Shown piece after piece: positions 1 through 13,607 of a stretch of 64,000 nt of DNA (its first letter is position 1; every line of letters starts with the position of its first letter). The notes under the pieces are model-generated. The model saw nothing but the letters and a program-made list of their open reading frames with translations, ran no database searches and was not told the DNA's origin. The stretch comes from Haliclystus octoradiatus (lineage: Eukaryota; Cnidaria; Staurozoa; Stauromedusae; Haliclystidae). A program made the position numbers and the translations under genes. The stretch covers positions 19,065,563 to 19,129,562 of the forward strand of contig OU744447.1 in assembly GCA_916610825.1 (NCBI GenBank), in the 5' to 3' direction.

Positions 1-1370
1 ACAGTGTATGTGCAGACTAGACCCCAAACTGTCACAAGTCTACGTACCGTGTACGTGCAAACTAGAGCCCAGTCTTCCTTTGAACTGCTTACAGTCTACG
101 TGTAGACTGGACCAAAAAATACCAATGGTCTGCATACAGTCTACGTGTAGACTAGACCCAAAATTACCAACAGTCTTCATACAGGCTACGTACAGACAAG
201 GGCCCAGTCTCCCCTTTAACAGCATACAGTCTACCTGTAGACTAGACCCAAAAATACCTACCGTCTGTATACAGTCTACGTGCAGACAAGAGCCCAGTCT
301 CCCCTTTAACAGCATACAGTCTACGTGTAGACTAGACCCAAAAATACCTTCAGTCTGCATACAGTCTAGGTGCAGACTACAGCCCAGTCTCCCCTTTAAC
401 AGCATACAATCTACAGGTAGACTAGACCCAAAAATACCTACAGTCTGCATACAGTCTACGTGCAGACTAGAGCCTGGTCTTCCCATGAACTGCATACAGT
501 CTACGTGTAGACTAGACCAAAAACTTCCCAACAGTCTGCATAAAATCTACGTGCAGACTAGAGCCCTGTCTTCCTAAGATCTTCATATAGTCTGCGTGCA
601 GACTAGACCCCAAACTACCATCAGTCTACGTACAGTCTACGTGCAGATTAGAGCCCAATCTTCCTTTGATCTGCATACAGTCTACGTGTCGACTAAACCC
701 AAAACTACCAACAGTCTGCATACAGTCTTCGTGCAGACTAGAGCCCAGTCTCCCCTTTAACAGCATACAATCTACAAGTAGACTAGACCCAAAAATACCT
801 ACAGTCTGCATACAGTCTAGGTGCAGACTAGAGCCCAGTCTTCCTCTGAACTGCATACAGTCTACGTGTTGACTAGACCCAAAATTACCTACAGTCTGCA
901 TACAGTCTAGGTGCAGACTAGAGCCCAGTCTTTCAATGAACTGCATACAGTCTACGTGTAGACTAGAACCAAAAATACCAACAGTCTGCATACAGTCTAT
1001 TTGCAGACTAGAGCGCAGTCTTCCTACGATCTGCATACAGTCTACAGGCAGACTAGACCAAAAACTACCATAAATCTACGTACAGTCTACGTGCAGACTA
1101 GAGGCCAGTCTTCCTACGGTATGCATACAGTGTATGTGCAGACTAGACCCCAAACTGTCACAAGTCTACGTACCGTGTACGTGCAGACTAGAGCCCAGTC
1201 TTCCTTTGAACTGCTTACACTCTACGTGTAGACTGGACCAAAAAATACCAATGGTCTGCATACAGTCTACGTGTAGACTAGACCCAAAATTACCAACAGT
1301 CTTCATACAGGCTACGTACAGACAAGGGCCCAGTCTCCCCTTTAACAGCATACAGTCTACCTGTAGACTA
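1..1370. repeat. Satellite block matching 7,590-9,050
   Basis: Positions 1 to about 1,030 align with the segment 7,589 bp downstream, and about 1,040-1,370 align at an offset of 7,679 bp. The 90-bp change in offset is a loss of exactly two monomers near 1,030, where tcctacg of one B-type unit joins that of a later unit. Differences are otherwise isolated single bases (for example a cagactacagcc variant near 375). The block ends near 1,375 where cccaaaac joins ttcccaacag, a class junction not seen in the 7.6-9 kb copy. Confidence 0.8.
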
Positions 1371-2808
1371 GACCCAAAACTTCCCAACAGTCTGCATAAA
1401 ATCTACCTGCAGACTAGAGCCCAAACTACCATCAGTCTACGTACAGTCTTCCTCTGAACTGCATGCAGTCTACGTGTCGAATAGACCAAAAAATACCAAC
1501 AGTCTGCATACAGTCTACGTACAGACTAGAGCCCAGTCTCCCCTTTAACAGCATACAGTCTACAAGTAGACTAGACCCAAAAATACCTACAGTCTGCATA
1601 CAGTCTAGGTGCAGACTAGAGCCCAGTCTTCCCATGAACTGCATACAGTCCACGTGTAGACTAGACCCAAAAATACCTACAGTCTGCATACCGTCTACGT
1701 GCAGACTAGAGACCAGTCTTCCCATGAACTGCATACAGTCTACGTGTAGACTAGACACAAAAATACCAACAGTCTGCATACAGTCTATGTGCAGACTAGA
1801 GCGCAGTCTTCCTACGATCTGCGTACAGTCTACATGCAGACTAAAAGTCAAACTATCACCAGTATACGTACATTCTGCCTGAAGACTAGAGCACAGTCTT
1901 TCTACGATCTGCATACAGTCTACATGCAGACTAGTCACAAACTACCATCAATCTACGTACAGTCTACGTGCAGACTGGAGGCCCTTCTTCCTACGGTATG
2001 CATACAGTCTATGTGCAGACTAGACCCCAAACTATCACCAGTCTACGTACCGTGTACGTGCAGACTAGAGCCAAGTCTTCCTCTGAACTACATACATTCT
2101 ACGTGTCGACTAAACCCAAAAATACCAACAGTCTGCATACAGTCTACGTGCAGAGTAGGGCCCAGTCTCCCCTTTTACAGCATACAGTCTACAAGTAGAC
2201 TAGACCCCAAACTACCATCAGTCTACGTACAGTCTTCGTGCAGACTAGAGCCCATTCTTCCTCTGAACTGCATACAGTCTACGTGTTGACTAGACCCAAA
2301 ATTACCTACAGTCTGCATACAGTCTAGGTGCAGACTAGAGCCCAGTCTTCCAATGAACTGCATACAGTCTACGTGTAGACTAGACCCAAAAACACCAACA
2401 GTCTGCATACAGTCTATGTGCAGACTAGAGCGCAGTCTTCCTACGGTTTGCGTACAGTCTACATGCAGACTAGACCTCAAACTATCACCAGTATACGTAC
2501 ATTCTACCTGCAGACTAGAGCACAGCCATTCTACGATCTGCATACAGTCTACAGGCAGACTAGACCAAAAACTACCATAAATCTACGTACAGTCTACGTG
2601 CAGACTAGAGGCCAGTCTTCCTACGGTATGCATACAGTGTATGTGCAGACTAGACCCCAAACTGTCACAAGTCTACGTACCGTGTACGTGCAGACTAGAG
2701 CCCAGTCTTCCTTTGAACTGCTTACAGTCTACGTGTAGACTGGACCAAAAAATACCAATGGTCTGCATACAGTCTACGTGTAGACTAGACCCAAAACTAC
2801 CAACAGTC
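1371..2808. repeat. Satellite block shared with 59,481-60,918
   Basis: This 1.44-kb stretch recurs about 58,110 bp downstream with the same rare variants: a B unit fused to a C-type tail (ctgcagactagagcccaaac), the truncated unit cagtcttcctctgaactgcatgcag, ctaaaagtcaaac near 1,845 and ctagtcacaaac near 1,930. The offset shifts by 1 bp at an A-run (1,486 versus 59,598). Shared private variants show common descent and not independent assembly from generic monomers. A partial third copy of its first few hundred bases starts near 55,548. Confidence 0.8.
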
Positions 2809-4373
2809 TGTATACAGTCTACGTGCAGACAAGAGCCCAGTCTCCCCTTTAACAGCATACAGTCTACGTGTAGACTAGACCCAAAAATACCTACAGTCTG
2901 CATACGGTCTAGGTGCAGACTAGAGCCCAGTCTCCCCTTTAACAGCATACAATCTACAAGTAGACTAGACCCAAAAATACCTACAGTCTGCATACAGTCT
3001 ACGTGCAGACTAGAGCCTGGTCTTCCCATGAACTGCATACAGTCTACGTGTAGACTAGACCAAAAACTTCCCAACAGTCTGCATAAAATCTACGTGCAGA
3101 CTAGAGCCCTGTCTTCCTAAGATCTTCATATAGTCTGCGTGCAGACTAGACCCCAAACTACCATCAGTCTACGTACAGTCTACGTGCAGATTAGAGCCCA
3201 GTCTTCCTTTGAACTGCATACAGTCTACGTGTCGACTAAACCCAAAACTACCAACAGTCTGCATACAGTCTTCGTGCAAACTAGAGCCCAGTCTCCCCTT
3301 TAACAGCATACAATCTACAAGTAGACCAGACCCAAAAATAACTACAGTCTGCATACAGTCTAGGTGCAGACTAGAGTCCAGTCTTCCTCTGAACTGCATA
3401 CAGTCTACGTGTTGACTAGACCCAAAATTACCTACAGTCTGCATACAGTCTAGGTGCAGACTAGAGCCCAGTCTTCCAATGAACTGCATACAGTCTACGT
3501 GTAGACTAGACCCAAAAATACCAACAGTCTGCATACAGTCTATGTGCAGACTAGAGCGCAGTCTCCCCTTTAACAGCATACAGTCTACCTGTAGACTAGA
3601 CCCAAAAATACCTACCGTCTGTATACAGTCTACGTGCAGACAAGAGCCCAGTCTCCCCTTTAACAGCATACAGTCTACGTGTAGACTAGACCCAAAAATA
3701 CCTACAGTCTGCATACGGTCTAGGTGCAGACTAGAGCCCAGTCTCCCCTTTAACAGCATACAATCTACAAGTAGACTAGACCCAAAAATACCTACAGTCT
3801 GCATACAGTCTACGTGCAGACTAGAGCCTGGTCTTCCCATGAACTGCATACAGTCTACGTGTAGACTAGACCAAAAACTTCCCAACAGTCTGCATAAAAT
3901 CTACGTGCAGACTAGAGCCCTGTCTTCCTAAGATCTTCATATAGTCTGCGTGCAGACTAGACCCCAAACTACCATCAGTCTACGTACAGTCTACGTGCAG
4001 ATTAGAGCCCAGTCTTCCTTTGAACTGCATACAGTCTATGTGTCGACTAAACCCAAAACTACCAACAGTCTGCATACAGTCTTCGTGCAAACTAGAGCCC
4101 AGTCTCCCCTTTAACAGCATACAATCTACAAGTAGACCAGACCCAAAAATAACTACAGTCTGCATACAGTCTAGGTGCAGACTAGAGTCCAGTCTTCCTC
4201 TGAACTGCATACAGTCTACGTGTTGACTAGACCCAAAATTACCTACAGTCTGCATACAGTCTAGGTGCAGACTAGAGCCCAGTCTTCCAATGAACTGCAT
4301 ACAGTCTACGTGTAGACTAGACCCAAAAATACCAACAGTCTGCATACAGTCTATGTGCAGACTAGAGCGCAGT
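2807..4373. repeat. Local tandem duplication, period 811 bp
   Basis: Positions about 2,807-3,563 recur at about 3,618-4,374 with an 811-bp shift, including the diagnostic variant gcatacggtctagg (2,900 and 3,711) and the shared cagaccagaccc change. 811 is 18 monomers plus 1 bp, because one 46-bp unit lies inside. The join is visible at about 3,563, where agagcgcagtct, elsewhere followed by tcctac, is followed by cccctttaac. This is the pattern expected from in-register unequal exchange at the shared cagtct core. Confidence 0.75.
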
Positions 4374-7300
4374 CTTCCTACGGTCTGCGTACAGTCTACA
4401 TGCAGACTAGACATCAAACTATCACCAGTATACGTACATTCTACCTGCAGACTAGAGCACAGCCATTCTACGATCTGCATACAGTCTACAGGCAGACTAG
4501 ACCAAAAACTACCATAAATCTACGTACAGTCTACGTGCAGACTAGAGGCCAGTCTTCCTACGGTATGCATACAGTGTATGTGCAGACTAGACCCCAAACT
4601 GTCACAAGTCTACGTACCGTGTACGTGCAGACTAGAGCCCAGTCTTCCTTTGAACTGCTTACAGTCTACGTGTAGACTGGACCAAAAAATACCAATGGTC
4701 TGCATACAGTCTACGTGTAGATTAGACCCAAAATTACCAACAGTCTTCATACAGGCTACGTACAGACAAGGGCCCAGTCTCCCCTTTAACAGCATACAGT
4801 CTACCTGTAGACTAGACCCAAAAATACCTACCGTCTGTATACAGTCTACGTGCAGACAAGAGCCCAGTCTCCCCTTTAACAGCATACAGTCTACGTGTAG
4901 ACTAGACCCAAAAATACCTACAGTCTGCATACAGTCTAGGTGCAGACTAGAGCCCAGTCTCCACTTTAACAGCATACAATCTACAAGTAGACTAGACCCA
5001 AAAATACCTACAGTCTGCATACAGTCTACGTGCAGACTAGAGCCTGGTCTTCCCATGAACTGCATACAGTCTACGTGTAGACTAGACCAAAAACTTCCCA
5101 ACAGTCTGCATAAAATCTACGTGCAGACTAGAGCCCTGTCTTCCTAAGATCTTCATATAGTCTGCGTGCAGACTAGACCCCAAACTACCATCAGTCTACG
5201 TACAGTCTACGTGCAGATTAGAGCCCAGTCTTCCTTTGATCTGCATACAGTCTACGTGTCGACTAAACCAAAAACTACCAACAGTCTGCATACAGTCTTC
5301 GTGCAGACTAGAGCCCAGTCTCCCCTTTAACAGCATACAATCTACAAGTAGACCAGACCCAAAAATACCTACAGTCTGCATACAGTCTAGGTGCCGACTA
5401 GAGCCCAGTCTTCCTCTGAACTGCATACAGTCTACGTGTTGACTAGACCCAAAATTACCTACAGTCTGCATACAGTCTAGGTGCAGACTAGAGCCCAGTC
5501 TTCCAATGAACTGCATACAGTCTACGTGTAGACTAGACCCAAAAATACCAACAGTCTGCATACAGTCTATGTGCAGACTAGAGCGCAGTCTTCCTACGCT
5601 CTGCGTACAGTCTACATGCAGACTAGACCTCAAACTATCACCAGTATACGTACATTATACCTGCAGACTAGAGCACAGTCTTTCTACGATCTGCATACAG
5701 TCTACATGCAGACTAGACCCCAAACTACGATCAGTCTACGTACAGTCTACGTGCAGATTAGAGCCCAGTCTTCCTCTGAACTGCATACAGTCTACGTGTA
5801 GACTAGACCCAAATATACCTACAGTCTGCATACCGTCTACGTGCAGACTAATGCCCAGTCTTCCAGTGAACTGCATACAGTCTACGTGTAGACTAGACCA
5901 AAAACTTTCCAACAGTCTGCATAAAATCTACGTGTAGACTAGAGCCCTGTCTTCCTAAGATGTGTATATAGTCTGCGTGCAGACTAGACCCCAAACTACC
6001 ATCAGTCTACTTACAGTCTACGTGCAGATTAGAGCCCAGTGTTCCTCTGAGCTGCATACAGTCTACGTGTCGACTAAACCCAAAAATACCAACAGTCTGC
6101 ATACAGTCTACGTGCAGACTAGGGCCCAGTCTCCCCTTTAACAGCATAAAGTCTACAAGTAGACTAGACCCAAAAATACGTACAGTCTCCATACAGTCTA
6201 GGTGCATACTAGAGCCCAGTCTTCCCATGATTTGCATACAGTCTACATGTAGATTAGACCAAAAACTTCCCAAAAGTCTGCATAAAATCTACGTGCAGAC
6301 TAGAGCCCTGTGTTCCTAAGGTCTGCATATAGTCTTTGTGCAGACTAGATCCCAAACTACCATCAGTCTACGTACAGTCTACGTGCAGATTAGAGCCCAG
6401 TATTCATCTGAACTGCATACAGTCTACGTGTCGACTAAACCCAAAAATACCAACAGTCTGCATACAGTCTACGTGTAGACTAGACCCAAAAATACCAATG
6501 GTCTGCATACAGTCTACGTGTAGACTAGACCCAAAATTACCAACAGTCTTCATACAGGCTACGTACAGACAAGGGCCCAGTCTCCCCTTTAACAGCATAC
6601 AGTCTACCTGTAGACTAGACCCAAAAATACCTACCGTCTGTATACAGTCTACGTGCAGACAAGAGCCCAGTCTCCCCTTTAACAGCATACAGTCTACGTG
6701 TAGACTAGACCCAAAAATACCTACAGTCTGCATACAGTCTAGGTGCAGACTAGAGCCCAGTCTCCCCTTTAACAGCATACAATCTACAAGTAGACTAGAC
6801 CCAAAAATACCTACAGTCTGCATACAGTCTACGTGCAGACTAGAGCCTGGTCTTCCCATGAACTGCATACAGTCTACGTGTAGACTAGACCAAAAACTTC
6901 CCAACAGTCTGCATAAAATCTACGTGCAGACTAGAGCCCTGTCTTCCTAAGATCTTCATATAGTCTGCGTGCAGACTAGACCCCAAACTACCATCAGTCT
7001 ACGTACAGTCTACGTGCAGATTAGAGCCCAGTCTTCCTTTGATCTGCATACAGTCTACGTGTCGACTAAACCCAAAACTACCAACAGTCTGCATACAGTC
7101 TTCGTGCAGACTAGAGCCCAGTCTCCCCTTTAACAGCATACAATCTACAAGTAGACTAGACCCAAAAATACCTACAGTCTGCATACAGTCTAGGTGCAGA
7201 CTAGAGCCCAGTCTTCCTCTGAACTGCATACAGTCTACGTGTTGACTAGACCCAAAATTACCTACAGTCTGCATACAGTCTAGGTGCAGACTAGAGCCCA

Positions 7301-10233
7301 GTCTTCCAATGAACTGCATACAGTCTACGTGTAGACAAGACCCAAAAATACCAACAGTCTGCATACAGTCTATGTGCAGACTAGAGCGCAGTCTTCCTAC
7401 AGTCTGCGTACAGTCTACATGCAGACTAGACATCAAACTATCACCAGTATACGTACATTCTACCTGCAGACTAGAGCACAGCCATTCTACGATCTGCGTA
7501 CAGTCTACAGGCAGACTAGACCAAAAACTACCATAAATCTACGTACAGTCTTAGTGCAGACTAGAGGCCAGTCTTCCTACGGTATGCATACAGTGTATGT
7601 GCAGACTAGACCCCAAACTGTCACAAGTCTACGTACCGTGTACGTGCAAACTAGAGCCCAGTCTTCCTTTGAACTGCTTACAGTCTACGTGTAGACTGGA
7701 CCAAAAAATACCAATGGTCTGCATACAGTCTACGTGTAGACTAGACCCAAAATTACCAACAGTCTTCATACAGGCTACGTACAGACAAGGGCCCAGTCTC
7801 CCCTTTAACAGCATACAGTCTACCTGTAGACTAGACCCAAAAATACCTACCGTCTGTATACAGTCTACGTGCAGACAAGAGCCCAGTCTCCCCTTTAACA
7901 GCATACAGTCTACGTGTAGACTAGACCCAAAAATACCTTCAGTCTGCATACAGTCTAGGTGCAGACTAGAGCCCAGTCTCCCCTTTAACAGCATACAATC
8001 TACAGGTAGACTAGACCCAAAAATACCTACAGTCTGCATACAGTCTACGTGCAGACTAGAGCCTGGTCTTCCCATGAACTGCATACAGTCTACGTGTAGA
8101 CTAGACCAAAAACTTCCCAACAGTCTGCATAAAATCTACGTGCAGACTAGAGCCCTGTCTTCCTAAGATCTTCATATAGTCTGCGTGCAGACTAGACCCC
8201 AAACTACCATCAGTCTACGTACAGTCTACGTGCAGATTAGAGCCCAGTCTTCCTTTGATCTGCATACAGTCTACGTGTCGACTAAACCCAAAACTACCAA
8301 CAGTCTGCATACAGTCTTCGTGCAGACTAGAGCCCAGTCTCCCCTTTAACAGCATACAATCTACAAGTAGACTAGACCCAAAAATACCTACAGTCTGCAT
8401 ACAGTCTAGGTGCAGACTAGAGCCCAGTCTTCCTCTGAACTGCATACAGTCTACGTGTTGACTAGACCCAAAATTACCTACAGTCTGCATACAGTCTAGG
8501 TGCAGACTAGAGCCCAGTCTTTCAATGAACTGCATACAGTCTACGTGTAGACTAGAACCAAAAATACCAACAGTCTGCATACAGTCTATTTGCAGACTAG
8601 AGCGCAGTCTTCCTACGGTCTGCGTACAGTCTACATGCAGACTAGACCTCAAACTATCACCAGTATACGTACATTCTACCTGCAGACTAGATCACAGCCA
8701 TTCTACGATCTGCATACAGTCTACAGGCAGACTAGACCAAAAACTACCATAAATCTACGTACAGTCTACGTGCAGACTAGAGGCCAGTCTTCCTACGGTA
8801 TGCATACAGTGTATGTGCAGACTAGACCCCAAACTGTCACAAGTCTACGTACCGTGTACGTGCAGACTAGAGCCCAGTCTTCCTTTGAACTGCTTACACT
8901 CTACGTGTAGACTGGACCAAAAAATACCAATGGTCTGCATACAGTCTACGTGTAGACTAGACCCAAAATTACCAACAGTCTTCATACAGGCTACGTACAG
9001 ACAAGGGCCCAGTCTCCCCTTTAACAGCATACAGTCTACCTGTAGACTAGACCCAAAAATACCTACAGTCTGCATACAGTCTAGGTGCAGACTAGAGCCC
9101 AGTCTTCCCATGAATTGCATACATTCTACGTGTAGACTAGACCCAAAAATACCAACAGTCTGCATACAGTCTATGTGCAGACTAGAGCGCAGTCTTCCTA
9201 CGCTCTGCGTACAATCTACATGCAGACTAGACCTCAAACTATCACCAGTATACGTACATTCTACCTGCAGACTAGAGCACAGTCTTTCTACGATCTGCAT
9301 ACAGTCTACATGCAGACTAGACCCCAAACTACGATCAGTCTACGTACAGTCTACGTGCAGATTAGAGCCCAGTCTTCCTCTGAACTGCATACAGTCTACG
9401 TGTAGACTAGACCCAAATATACCTACAGTCTGCATACCGTCTACGTGCAGACTAAACCCCAGTCTTCCAGTGAACTGCATACAGTCTACGTGTAGACTAG
9501 ACCAAAAACTTTCCAACAGTCTGCATAAAATCTACGTGTAGACTAGAGCCCTGTCTTCCTAAGATGTGTATATAATCTGCGTGCAGACTAGACCCCAAAC
9601 TACCATCAGTCTACTTACAGTCTACGTGCAGATTAGAGCCCAATGTTCCTCTGAGCTGCATACAGTCTACGTGTCGACTAAACCCAAAAATACCAACAGT
9701 CTGCATACAGTCTACGTGCAGACTAGGGCCCAGTCTCCCCTTTAACAGCATAAAGTCTACAAGTAGACTAGACCCAAAAATACGTACAGTCTCCATACAG
9801 TCTAGGTGCATACTAGAGCCCAGTCTTCCCATGATTTGCATACAGTCTACATGTAGATTAGACCAAAATCTTCCCAAAAGTCTGCATAAAATCTACGTGC
9901 AGACTAGAGCCCTGTGTTCCTAAGGTCTGCATATAGTCTTCGTGCAGACTAGATCCCAAACTACCATCAGTCTACGTACAGTCTACGTGCAGATTAGAGC
10001 CCAGTATTCCTCTGAACTGCATACAGTCTACGTGTCGACTAAACCCAAAAATACCAACAGTCTGCATACAGTCTTCGTGAAGACTAGAGCCCAGTCTCCT
10101 CTTTAACAGCATACAGCCTACAAGTAGACTAGACCCAAAAATACCTACAGTCTGCATGCAGTCTAGGTGCAGACTACCGCCCAGTCTTCCCATGAACTGC
10201 ATACAGTCTACGTGTAGACTAGACCCAAAAATA

Positions 10234-11485
10234 CCGTCTGCATTCAGTCTATGTGCAGACTAGAGCGCAGTCTTCCTACGGTCTGCGTACAGTCTACATG
10301 CAGACTAGACATCAAACTATCACCAGTATACGTACATTCTACCTGCAGACTAGAGCACAGTCTTTCTACGATCTGCATACAGTCTAATTGCAGACTAGAC
10401 CCCAAACTACCATCAATCTACGTACAGTCTACATGCAGACTAGAGGCCAGTCTTCCTACGGTATGCATACAGTCTATGTGCAGACTAAACCCCAAACTAT
10501 CACCATTCTACGTACCGTGTACGTGCAGACTAGAGCCCAGTCTTCCTCTGAACTGCATACAGTCTACGCTTAGACTAGACCCAAAAATATCTACAGTCTG
10601 TATACCGTCTACGTGCAGACAAGAGCCCAGTCTCCCCTTTAACAGCATACAGTCTACGTGTAGACTAGACCAAAAAATACCTACCGTCTGTATACAGTCT
10701 ACGTGCAGACAAGAGCCCAGTCTCCCCTTTAACAGCATACAGTCTACGTGTAGACTAGACCCAAAAATACGTACAGTCTGCATGCAGTCTAGGTGCAGAC
10801 TAGAGCCCAGTCTTCCCATGAACTGCATACAGTCTACGTGTAGACTAGACCCAAAAATACCGTCTATATTCAGTCTATGTGCAGACTAGAGCGCAGTCTT
10901 CCTACGGTCTGCGTACAGTCTACATGCAGACTAGACATCAAACTATCACCAGTATACGTACATTCTACCTGCAGACTAGAGCACAGTCTTTCTACGATCT
11001 GCATACAGTCTACATGCAGACTAGACCCCAAACTACCATCAATCTACGTACAGTCTACATGCAGACTAGAGGCCAGTCTTCCTACGGTATGCATACAGTC
11101 TATGTGCAGACTAAACCCCAAACTATCACCATTCTACGTACCGTGTACGTGCAGACTAGAGCCCAGTCTTCCTCTGAACTGCATACAGTCTACGCTTAGA
11201 CTAGACACAAAAATACCTACAGTCTGTATACCGTCTACGTGCAGACAAGAGCCCAATCTCCCCTTTAACAGCATACAGTCTACGTGTAGACTAGACCAAA
11301 AAATACCTACCGTCTGTATACAGTCTACGTGCAGACAAGAGCCCAGTTTCCCCTTTAACAGCATACAGTCTACGTGTAGACTAGACCCAAAAATACGTAC
11401 AGTCTGCATACAGTCTAGGTGCAGACTAGAGCCCAGTCTTCCCATGAACTGCATACAGTCTACGTGTAGACTAGACGTAAACTTC
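10234..11485. repeat. 626-bp tandem pair with junction monomers
   Basis: Two consecutive 626-bp segments (10,234-10,859 and 10,860-11,485) start with the shortened junction monomer and share the order of classes, including the rare cagtctacgcttagactag unit. The pair is preserved as a pair at 26,111-27,362 and at 38,575-39,826. The second segment starts with the variant ccgtctatattcag in the first two locations and with the standard ccgtctgcattcag at 39,201. Confidence 0.75.
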
Positions 11486-13607
11486 CAAACAGTCTTAAAA
11501 AAATCTACGTGCAGACTAGAGGCCTGTCTTCCTAAGGTCTGCATATAGTCTGCGTGCAGACTAGACCCCAAACTACCATCAGTCTACGTACAGTGTACGT
11601 GCAGATTAGAGCCCAGTCTTCCTCTGAACTGCATACAGTCTACGCTTAGACTAGACCCAAAAATACCTACAGTCTGCATACAGTCTACGTGCAGACTAGA
11701 GCCCAGTCTTCCCATGAACTGCATACAGTCTACGTGTAGACTAGACCAAAAACTTCCCAACAGTCTGCATAAAATCTACGTGCAGACTAGAGCCCTGTCT
11801 TCCTAAGATCTGCATATAGTCTGCGTGCAGACTAGACCCCAAACTACCATCAGTCTACGTACAGTCTACGTGCAGATTAGAGCCCAGTCTTCCTTTGAAC
11901 TGCATACAGTCTACGTGTCGACTAAACCCAAAAATACCAACAGTCTGCATACAGTCTACGTGCAGAGTAGAGCCCAGTCTCCCCTTCAACAGCATACAGT
12001 CTACAAGTAGACTAGACCCCAAACTACCATCAGTCTACGTGAAGTCTACGTGCAGATTAGAGCCCAGTCTTCCTCTGAACTGCATACAGTCTACGTGTCG
12101 ACTAAACTCAAAACTACCAACAGTCTGCATACAGTCTTCGTGCAGACTAGAGCCCAGTCTCCCCTTTAACAGCATACAATCTACAAGTAGACTAGACCCA
12201 AAAATACCTACAGTCTGCATACAGTCTAGGTGCAGACTAGAGCCCAGTCTTCCCATGAACTGCATACAGTCTACGTGAAGACTAGACCCAAAAATTCCAA
12301 CAGTCTGCATACAGTCTATGTGCAGACTAGAGCGCAGTCTTCCTACGCTCTGCGTACAGTCTACATGCAGACTAGACCTCAAACTATCACCAGTATACGT
12401 ACATTCTACCTGCAGACTAGAGCACAGTCTTTCTACGATCTGCATACAGTCTACATGCAGACTAGACCCCAAACTACCTTCAGTCTACGTACAGTCTACG
12501 TGCAGATTAGAGCCCAGTCTTCCTCTGAGCTGCATACAGTCTACGTGTCGACTAAACCCAAAAATACCAACAGTCTGCATACAGTCTACGTGCAGACTAG
12601 AGCCCAGTCTCCCCTTTAACAGCATAAAGTCTACAAGTAGATTAGACCCAAAAATACCTACAGTCTCCATACAGTCTAGGTGCAGACTAGACCCCAGTCT
12701 TCCTACGGTATGCATACAGTCTATGTGCAGACTAGACCCAAAACTATCACAAGTCTACGTACCGTGTACGTGCAGAATAGAGCCCAGTCTTCCCATGAAC
12801 TGCATACAGTCTACGTGTAGATTAGACCCAAAACTTCCCAACAGTCTGCATAAAATCTACGTGCAGATTAGAGCCCTGTCTTCCCAAGGTCTGCATATGG
12901 TCTGTGTGCAGACTAGACCCCAAACTACCAACAGTCTACGTACATTTTATCTGCAGACTAGACCACAGTCTTCCTACGATCTGAACACAGTCTACATGCA
13001 GACTAAACCCCAAACTACCATCAATCTACGTACAGTCTACGTGCATACTAGAGGCCAGTCTTCCTACGGTCTGAATACAGTCTACGTGCAGACTAGAGTC
13101 CAGTCTTCCCATGAACTGCATACAGTCTACGTGTCGACTAAACCCAAAAATACCAACAGTCTGCATACAGTCTACGTGCAGACTAGAGCCCAGTCTCCCC
13201 TTTAACAACATAAAGTCTACAAGTAGATTAGACCAAAAAATACCTACAGTCTCCATAGAGTCTAGGTGCAGACTAGAGCCCAGTCTTCCCATGATTTGCA
13301 TACAGTCTACATGTAGATTAGACCAAAAATTTCCCAAAAGTCTGCATAAAATCTACGTGCAGACTTGAGCCCTGTGTTCCTAAGGTATGCATATAGTCTG
13401 CGTGCAGACTAGATCCCAAACTACCATCAGTCTACGTACATTCTCTCTGCAGACTAGACCACAGTCTTCCTACGGTATGCATACAGTCTATGTGCAGACT
13501 AGACCCCAACTATCACCAGTCTACGTAAAGTATACGTGAAGACTAGAGCCTAGTGTTCCCCCAAACGTCATACAGTCTACGTGTAGACTAGAGCCCGGTC
13601 TCCCCTT

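Noticed and set aside
8-577. Cys-containing 15-residue repeats as a secreted silk or Balbiani-ring-like protein
   Set aside because: The resemblance is only that both are repetitive with cysteines. No signal peptide or unique terminal domains were found, and frames end at random array variants.
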